A stretch of DNA of 64,000 nucleotides from Halocaridina rubra (taxonomy: Eukaryota > Arthropoda > Malacostraca > Decapoda > Atyidae), in NCBI GenBank assembly GCA_037179515.1, contig JAXCGZ010022671.1, positions 152,501 through 216,500 of the forward strand, written 5' to 3'. A program made the translations under genes and the position numbers. The notes beneath the pieces are model-generated. The model did no database searches and was not told the DNA's origin. It worked only from the letters and a program-made list of their open reading frames with translations. Numbering within the stretch: position 1 is the stretch's first letter; the number at the start of each line of letters is the position of its first letter. Positions 58,186-64,000 of the stretch are shown piece by piece.

Positions 58186-59509
58186 TTATTTTCTATCAGA
58201 CTTAGCTGGATTATTACTTTTAAAAACACTGCAAAGAGGCTTATGGTCTGTTAATAATAAAACATAATGGCCTTCAGTTTGAGAACGGAAATGTAATACT
58301 GCTAAATAAACGGCGAGAAGCTCCCTATCAAATGTAGAATATTTTCTTTGTGATTGTGAAAGTTTCTGTAAAAAATCCGACAGGTATAGGTTGCTCATTA
58401 ATCATTTGATCGAGTGCAGCTCCTACAGCATATTGATTACTATTAGTTACTAATTGAAAATGGGCATAGCCTGATTGGAAGTTTGCTCTTCCCTTTCAGT
58501 TCATTCTAATGATTTGTGAAATGGTTTCAATTTTATACATTTTGTTAAAGGTAAGACAATTGATGCAAATTTAAGAACTAATTTCCTATAAAAATCTATC
58601 ATGCTCAAAATTCGGGGTAAACTCTTTGAATCAGTTGGGTTAGGAAATTCTGACAATTCATAAATCTTATTTGATGTAGGGCAAACACCATTAGCGATAA
58701 CACTGAATCCGAAAAAGTCTAGTCCTATAACACAAACTATATATATTTTCAAAGAAACTTTAAGATTGTACTTATTAAAGATATCAAATACTATGTCAAG
58801 ATCCCTTAAATGGGCTTCTTCATTATCTGAAAATACCAATATATCATCCAAGTATATAAATACACACTTTACGTTTGAGAATATCTTGTCCATTACTCTT
58901 TGAAAAGTTGAATCCTCTCTACGGAGGCCAAAGGGCATATAATGAAACTTAAATTACTCAAAAGCAGTAGTTATAGCTGTTTTCGGAACATCGTCGGGTT
59001 GTACCCTAATCTTATTATAGGCCAAAGTTCAGTAAATTTTGGAGAAACTAATTTTATTTGCAAGTTTTGATGAAAAAGAATTAATATTGGGAATAGGGTA
59101 TCGGTCTATTTTTGTAATGGAGTTTTGTGCTTTATAATCACTACAAGGACGGTATTCACCATTACTCTTAGGGACTAGATATAAAGGAGAACTCCACTCA
59201 CTTTCAGATGGGACAATAATGCCCGAGCTTTGGAGTGTACAGAATCCTTTTTGAGTAGCCTAAAATTTTTCCTAGCTTAGCTGACGTGTCTGCAAATTTA
59301 GGAGGGTTACTACCTGTTTCTGTTCTATGATACACTCCACAATAGACTGCATCTTTATTATCATGAGGAAAGGTAATATATGGATACTTATTCAGCAATA
59401 TTTCAATACTTGGAGGAATCTGGACTTCATTAATAACTACATTAACAGATGATCGGGACAAGGGGGCATTGACTTTTCTTTCTGTAGTACTGTCAATAAT
59501 TAGTCTCAT
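58186..59509 (-). pseudogene. Gypsy-D reverse transcriptase and RNase H
   Basis: 59204-59509 is the segment before RT (YCGVYHRTETGSNPPKFAD). RT motifs: EYRPCSDYKAQNSITKIDRY, LANKISFSKIY (catalytic Asp lost; SKIY for SKLDL), MPFGLRREDSTFQRVMDKIF, VFIYLDDILVFSDNEEAHLR (YLDD intact) and DFFGFSVIANGVCPTSNKI. RNase H at 58186-58398 has QRKYSTFDRELLAVYLAVLH and LLLTDHKPLCSVF. Stops at 58945 and near 59030 break the frame. Confidence 0.85.
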
Positions 59510-59530
59510 CTAATTACATTCCGGAAAAGG

Positions 59531-59837
59531 CATTGAGCTCCCGAAAATATTGCGTTTATCATGTGACAGAGTTTAAATTCACAGTTATAAAATTAATGAA
59601 AGCATACTGAAATATAAATCTTCAAATTTAGGTCAGAGTGATTATTACAACTTTAGTGTTTAATAAGATACAAAGAAAATTCATTATAGTCTTATAACAT
59701 ATCAGAAACCGTTGAGAGTGTCTCTCCTAGTGTTACCGATTTCAACCACAACCTCTCGCGACCGACCTAAAAATGACCTTTCTTTGGTGAACCTGCAGTT
59801 CCCCTCATACAGCAGTTTCCCTCCCTTTCACACCAGA
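59531..59837. other. Spacer and probable LINE-C 5' UTR
   Basis: The stretch is AT-rich up to about 59705, then has a more coding-like composition that runs in frame with ORF1 but before its first ATG. No promoter can be called with confidence. Confidence 0.4.
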
Positions 59838-60923
59838 ATGTCCTCATCGGATAATGTTGACCTTCATGACCTTCTGTGTGTAAATACTGATAATTTTCCC
59901 GAAGTGTTTATATCATCTCTGGACAGAATATTCGTATATTCACGTGAGGACATCAGAAGGGAATTGGAAGAAATAAAAAAAGTCACTCTGTACAAAACAA
60001 GTCAACTATTGCTTTCAGAGGTAGTGGAACTCTTTCCACAACACATCATAAAAAAGCGAGTAAAAAAATATATAATTACAAATATAATCATTTTTAGCAC
60101 AAGTGTCCTGAATATCTCAATGAATGGTGAACTTGACAAACTCTTTCAACCTCAAACTTCGGTTGTAAAATCCATAGAGTCTGAAAAGACACACGACCTA
60201 GGAGACCTACATCGAATGATAGAAAGTCTTGCAGATAAGGTGAAAATTTTGGAAACAGATGATGAAAAGGTGAAAGCCTTACAACACAAGGTGGGTTTAC
60301 TAGAATCTGACATTGTCCTACTTAAAAGAGATAATTCTAGGTTGAAGCTGCTATTAGAAACATCTCCACCTCTCAATTCAATGCTGTCACCTAACAACGA
60401 TGATGTCCCTTCTATCAACAACTCTCAGGTTTTGCAAACTAAGTATTCTGTCTCTACTCACAATTCCTTCAGGGCATTGAGAGACGAATGTGACAGTGAT
60501 AGTGAAGAAGAGGTAGATCCAGATAAAAGTGATAGTCAACAAGACAACCTGAATACACCATCTAGTATAAATAATCAAATCAGTAACAGGTTACAAAATA
60601 GTGATGAAACAACAGCGTCCCTCCCCACTACTCCTAGCAGTACAACAACAGGCACTAACCAGAACAAGATTCTTCCCAGCATAAACAACCAACCTGGTAA
60701 AGAGTTGCAAAACAGAGAAGAAGATATAGAGCCCACCTACACTATTCCTAACAACACAGCAACTATCACTAACCAGGACAACCAAATTGCACCTTCCAGC
60801 ACAAATAACCAACCCAGCAATAGGCTGCAAAACAATGAAGAAAACAAAAAAGACAAAATAGCAGCAGTCTATTCTAAACATTCCATCGAAGTCCTCTCCC
60901 CCACAGCCACAGTTGCCAAATAA
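59838..60923 (+). CDS. LINE-C ORF1, coiled-coil protein
   Basis: The first ATG is 59838 (MSSSDNVDLHDLLCVNTDNF); the upstream in-frame stretch has no ATG. Residues about 40-75 are charged helix (REELEEIKKVTLYKTSQ-type), followed by a hydrophobic stretch (YIITNIIIFSTSVLNISM) and a heptad coiled coil (about residues 120-175: LADKVKILETDDEKVKALQH). The C-terminal 120 residues are Ser/Thr/Asn-rich, with three imperfect repeats of 38-40 residues carrying an S-x-NNQ...LQN core (near 60564, 60678 and 60798). It ends at TAA 60921-60923. By analogy to LINE ORF1 it is likely an RNA-binding oligomer. Confidence 0.7.
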   Translation: MSSSDNVDLHDLLCVNTDNFPEVFISSLDRIFVYSREDIRRELEEIKKVTLYKTSQLLLSEVVELFPQHIIKKRVKKYIITNIIIFSTSVLNISMNGELDKLFQPQTSVVKSIESEKTHDLGDLHRMIESLADKVKILETDDEKVKALQHKVGLLESDIVLLKRDNSRLKLLLETSPPLNSMLSPNNDDVPSINNSQVLQTKYSVSTHNSFRALRDECDSDSEEEVDPDKSDSQQDNLNTPSSINNQISNRLQNSDETTASLPTTPSSTTTGTNQNKILPSINNQPGKELQNREEDIEPTYTIPNNTATITNQDNQIAPSSTNNQPSNRLQNNEENKKDKIAAVYSKHSIEVLSPTATVAK

Positions 60924-61557
60924 AGCAAGTGCAAGAGTTACAGCCCAAATATATATTCGTATTCCTGGCAACCCCTTTGAGAGAGAGATACGTAATACAT
61001 TGGCAAATCAAGGCATTCCTTCTGAAGAAGTCTTGATTAAGGAGCTTTCTCGCACACCAGATTGTGTTTCCTTCGCAATAACGATATCGAAAGGATTTGA
61101 ATATGGGCCTTACAAACTGAATCAATGGCCTACAGGCACAATTGTCCAGCCATTTCGCGGGGGCAAACAATGGACACAACCTGAGTATTCTACAAAATAT
61201 CCCAGTCTACAGTCATACCAAAATAAACAGCAAAGAGCTAATGAAACAATCCCCTATACGCGAGACTACAGAAAGAGACATGATACAAACCTCTCTTATC
61301 GCCATCCACGGACAAGAGACTTCTCCTGGAGTGATGGCTCTTACAATCCTAGACACTCACCTAGGCATGCAAACTTTGGGAAGGCCCGATCATACCACGG
61401 CACGTACTCAAACCAGCGTTACACATCCAACGGCAGGTACAGACACCAGGTTCCATGGGCTAACCCCAGAACACACTACAATGATGAATTCCCAGCAGAA
61501 TCACACAGTCAAAACTACAACTATGACTATGGATACCACCCTAATGAAACATGGTAA
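60913..61557 (+). CDS. LINE-C basic, Tyr/Arg-rich frame after ORF1
   Basis: Open for 214 residues, overlapping the ORF1 end by 11 bases in another frame; the nominal start is TTG, so it is probably the C-terminal half of ORF1 reached by a frameshift (programmed or mutational). It begins with a folded-looking stretch (ASARVTAQIYIRIPGNPFER, EVLIKELSRTPDCVSFAITI) and becomes rich in Tyr, Arg, Asn and His (RTRDFSWSDGSYNPRHSPRH), typical of nucleic-acid-binding low-complexity tails. It overlaps the endonuclease frame by up to 400 bp. Confidence 0.55.
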   Translation: MPNKASARVTAQIYIRIPGNPFEREIRNTLANQGIPSEEVLIKELSRTPDCVSFAITISKGFEYGPYKLNQWPTGTIVQPFRGGKQWTQPEYSTKYPSLQSYQNKQQRANETIPYTRDYRKRHDTNLSYRHPRTRDFSWSDGSYNPRHSPRHANFGKARSYHGTYSNQRYTSNGRYRHQVPWANPRTHYNDEFPAESHSQNYNYDYGYHPNETW

Positions 61558-62590
61558 GAATGTAACATTAGGACATGTGAACGCTCAGTCCCTGCTCGCT
61601 CATTTTGAGGAAATAATAATGCTAACAAAAGACTACAACATAGACATCCTCTGTGTAAGTGAAACTTGGCTTCCTCCTACAACTGAAAATAAATATGTGC
61701 ATATCCCAGAGTTTAAAATATTTCGTAATGACCATGGCCGAGGGGGTGGAGTCTGTATTTATGTTAGAAATTATCTTAGTGCATCAGAAATAACCACAGG
61801 TTTAGAAAAAACTGAGGAGCTCGAAGATTTATGGATCACTGTGCAGTATCAGAAACTTCCATCTTTCATTGTAGGGTGTGCTTACCGTCACCCTAAAGCA
61901 CCTACCAGTTCATTCAATCATCTGCTAGAAACATTCAGAAATATCTGTGTGTGCCATAAACCAATATACATACTTGGTGACTTTAATGATGACTTGCTCT
62001 CAGCAGATAACAAAATGAAAAGAGTGATCAACACTGTGAAGTTAACACAAATAGTGACCAAACCGACCCGCATAACCCCTAATTCTAGGACTCTTATAGA
62101 TCTGATAATAACAAATAAAGTGGAAAGTATACCCTATTGGGACGTAGTTCCCTGCCCAATTGCAGACCACGAGCTGAACATTGCTATGCTAAACATAAAC
62201 AAGCCCAAAAGGAAGCCTCTCTCCAAGACATTCCGGTGTCTAAAATATTACTCCCCTGATATCTTTTGTGAAACATTAATCAACAACACAAATGTACTTA
62301 ATAGAATTAAATATACAAATAACGTTAATTTGGAGGTTGAGATTCTAACAAAAGTCTTCCTTGAATGCTTAGATAGTTGTGCACCCATTGTAACAAGAAA
62401 AATAACCCGCCCCTCAGTCCCCTGGTTAACTAATGATATCAAAGAGGCAATGCAAATCAGAAATCAAATACAAAAAGAGCTAAAAATGAATAGATATGAT
62501 ATGACTCTCCGAGAACGTTATAAAACAGAAAAGAAACGTGTCAGATCTCTCATTAGTGTAAGTAAAAAAGACTTACAAAAAACAATTTAA
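61142..62590 (+). CDS. LINE-C ORF2 endonuclease part
   Basis: A 482-residue open frame. The conserved EN starts near NVTLGHVNAQSLLAHFEEII (about 61558); earlier residues are Thr/His-rich and lie opposite the preceding frame, so the functional start is probably one of the Met codons at about 61490-61550. EN motifs: DILCVSETWLPPTT, GRGGGVCIYVRNYL, VGCAYRHPKAPTS, YILGDFNDDLLSA (catalytic), RTLIDLIITN and IADHELNIAMLNI (catalytic His). Ends at TAA before RT, where copy 1 begins; the stop may be a mutation. Confidence 0.8.
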   Translation: MSSHFAGANNGHNLSILQNIPVYSHTKINSKELMKQSPIRETTERDMIQTSLIAIHGQETSPGVMALTILDTHLGMQTLGRPDHTTARTQTSVTHPTAGTDTRFHGLTPEHTTMMNSQQNHTVKTTTMTMDTTLMKHGKNVTLGHVNAQSLLAHFEEIIMLTKDYNIDILCVSETWLPPTTENKYVHIPEFKIFRNDHGRGGGVCIYVRNYLSASEITTGLEKTEELEDLWITVQYQKLPSFIVGCAYRHPKAPTSSFNHLLETFRNICVCHKPIYILGDFNDDLLSADNKMKRVINTVKLTQIVTKPTRITPNSRTLIDLIITNKVESIPYWDVVPCPIADHELNIAMLNINKPKRKPLSKTFRCLKYYSPDIFCETLINNTNVLNRIKYTNNVNLEVEILTKVFLECLDSCAPIVTRKITRPSVPWLTNDIKEAMQIRNQIQKELKMNRYDMTLRERYKTEKKRVRSLISVSKKDLQKTI

Positions 62591-64000
62591 TGACTCTAGA
62601 CATGATACAGCAGCAAGTGACGAGAAGCATGATACTAATGAGAAGAGTACCTCAGAAAGATATGAAAATATTACGGAGTTGAAAGACAAAGTGGAAAACT
62701 TTAATAACTATTTTGCTAACGTTGGCCAAAATACATATGAAAAACTCAAGAAAACATCAACTCAGTGAATATGAGTAATTGCTTAAATGACAATTCTTCC
62801 AGTGCAAACACAAAAGAGTACTTCAAGATAAATCCTATCGATTGTACTACCCTAATTTTTAGTTCAGATGGTATACCATTTCAGTTCATCAAAGATGCTC
62901 TACCCATGATTGCATCCTATATCCTAACTATTATGAACACTTCCATTGTTACTAAAAAGTTTCCTGGCTCTTGGAAAATATCACATGTAATACCTCTGCA
63001 TAAAAAGGGGGACAGAGAAGATGTGACAAACTATCGTCCCATTTCCCTGCTACCCATTTTTTCTAAAATATTAGAAAAAATTGTTGCATGCCAACTTATG
63101 TCATATTTAGAGTCAAATAGACTATTAACGATTAACCAACATGGTTTCAGACCAAAACTCTCGACGGAAACTGCACTGCTTAAAGTTACGAATATTATCT
63201 ATAATAATATAGATATGAAAAAAAATCTATGCTTGTATTATTGGACTTATCAAAAGCCTACGACAGCGTAAACCATGAAATTCTGTTAAGTAAATGTACT
63301 AACTTAAATATTGATCCAAGCTGGTTTAGTGAGTATCTATCTAATCGTAAGCAGTCTATATGTCTTAACAACATTATCTCTGTGCCAAAAAATTTATCAT
63401 TTGGTGCTCCACAGGGATCAGTACTTGGTCCTATCCTCTTCTCCATTTACGTAAATGATCTATCTTCTTTCATTTCTGACTGTCTAGTCGTACAATATGC
63501 AGATGACACTCAACTACTAATTAGTGGTGATATTAATAATTTCCCAGAGCTAACTTTAAGAGCAGAAAACACTCTGTCAAAAATTAAAACCTATTTTCAA
63601 GAAATTGGGCTGTTAATTAACGAAAGTAAAACACAGTGCATATTTATTGGTTCAAGGTTCCACATAGCACAAATTCCAGAAAACACAACAATTAATTTTT
63701 GCAACAATATTATCACACCTATCAAAACAGCCAAAAACCTAGGAATTCACTTTGATAACCACATGTTGTTTGATTCCCACATAGATAAAGTATGCAAAAA
63801 GGTTACAGGAACATTAATGTACATATCACGTATAAAAGACAATTTTGAGACTACCACTTGAATAACTGTTGTTGAATCTCTAGCCCTAAGTCACATTAAT
63901 TACTGCAAAACTGTTTGTGGAGCTATCTCTAAGACTCAGATAAACAGAATACAGAAGCTTATTAATTTTGCAGCTCGAGTTGCCCTGGGAGGAATAAAAA
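62591..64000 (+). pseudogene. LINE-C copy 2 reverse transcriptase
   Basis: Frame 62765-63271: DGIPFQFIKDALPMIASYIL, HVIPLHKKGDREDVTNYRPI, SLLPIFSKILEKIVACQLMS and NQHGFRPKLSTETALLKVTN. After a frameshift at an A8 run (63218-63225), frame 63229-63861: LVLLDLSKAYDSVNHEILLS (catalytic Asp), GAPQGSVLGPILFSIYVNDL, CLVVQYADDTQLLISGDINN (YADD) and TAKNLGIHFDNHML. After NFETTT and a TGA at 63859-63861 the tail continues in frame to the window end. Compared with copy 1, about 30 bp is deleted before DGIPFQF. Confidence 0.85.

Larger units (their letters stand above)
56061..59530 (-). mobile_element. Gypsy-D, Ty3/Gypsy remnant lacking gag and protease
   Basis: The minus-strand order is a linker and RT (59509-58500), RNase H (58400-58186), integrase (58084-57415) and IN C-terminus (57083-56739). 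A polypurine-like CTTTTGGGAGGTA lies at about 56694-56706 (minus strand), followed by an AT-rich stretch starting TGTAGAGAATATATATTTC that could be the 3' LTR. No second LTR copy is in the window. Gag and protease are missing above 59530. Confidence 0.75.
59838..64000 (+). mobile_element. LINE-C copy 2, near full length, open at window end
   Basis: It has a coiled-coil ORF1, a second overlapping frame, an endonuclease ORF and RT with YADD; the sequence leaves the window in the RT C-terminal part (ALGGIK). Copy 1 at 48.5 kb supplies the missing 3' end. The RT type is CR1/L2-like; the exact clade is unsure. Confidence 0.85.

Overview
The window looks like a transposon graveyard from an arthropod genome, most likely a decapod crustacean. 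That is an inference from the mix of CR1 and other LINEs, a Tigger (pogo) element and several Ty3/Gypsy elements, together with long TC and TTA microsatellites and AT-rich spacers. I found no host gene, no functional tRNA or rRNA gene, no CRISPR array and no bacterial-type operon. Almost every reading frame belongs to a mobile element, and most are broken by stops, frameshifts or deletions.

Layout. 1-6.6 kb: a minus-strand Ty3/Gypsy element (Gypsy-A: gag, protease, RT, RNase H, integrase). Its RNase H region is split by a plus-strand 3-kb DNA element with about 300-bp inverted repeats and an unusual protein that has no recognisable transposase. 7.4-7.7 kb: a trinucleotide microsatellite. 7.9-8.7 kb: a CR1 remnant. 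8.87-14.75 kb: a Tigger element with tandemly duplicated interior and a CR1 copy inside it; that CR1 copy ends in a perfect snap-back hairpin. 15-17.4 kb: microsatellites and CR1 scraps. 17.4-21.4 kb: a Jockey/I-like LINE (LINE-A) whose RT core is deleted.

21.96-48.0 kb: a tandem array, minus strand, of a Ty3/Gypsy-type element with LTRs of about 2.6 kb. It reads LTR - internal B - LTR - internal C - truncated LTR. In both internal regions the integrase lies upstream of RT (gag-PR-IN-RT-RH), the arrangement known from Gmr1-like elements. The array carries nested insertions: LINE-B in the first LTR and again in internal B, and a 3.4-kb LTR element (Gypsy-C, with LTRs, PBS, PPT and a 4-bp target duplication) in internal C.

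48.0-56.1 kb: a CR1 fragment, a 5'-truncated LINE-C carrying a tRNA-derived SINE, and a long CR1 with ORF1, endonuclease and RT regions into which a third LINE-B copy inserted. 56.1-59.5 kb: a minus-strand Gypsy-D remnant. 59.8-64.0 kb: a longer LINE-C (ORF1, endonuclease, RT) running off the window end.

The elements do not form a pathway. Their relation is a nesting history: Gypsy-A is older than the TIR element; Tigger is older than its CR1; the Gmr1-like array is older than LINE-B and Gypsy-C; LINE-C is older than the SINE; the 51-56 kb CR1 is older than its LINE-B. Clade names rest on motif recognition from memory, without any database search.
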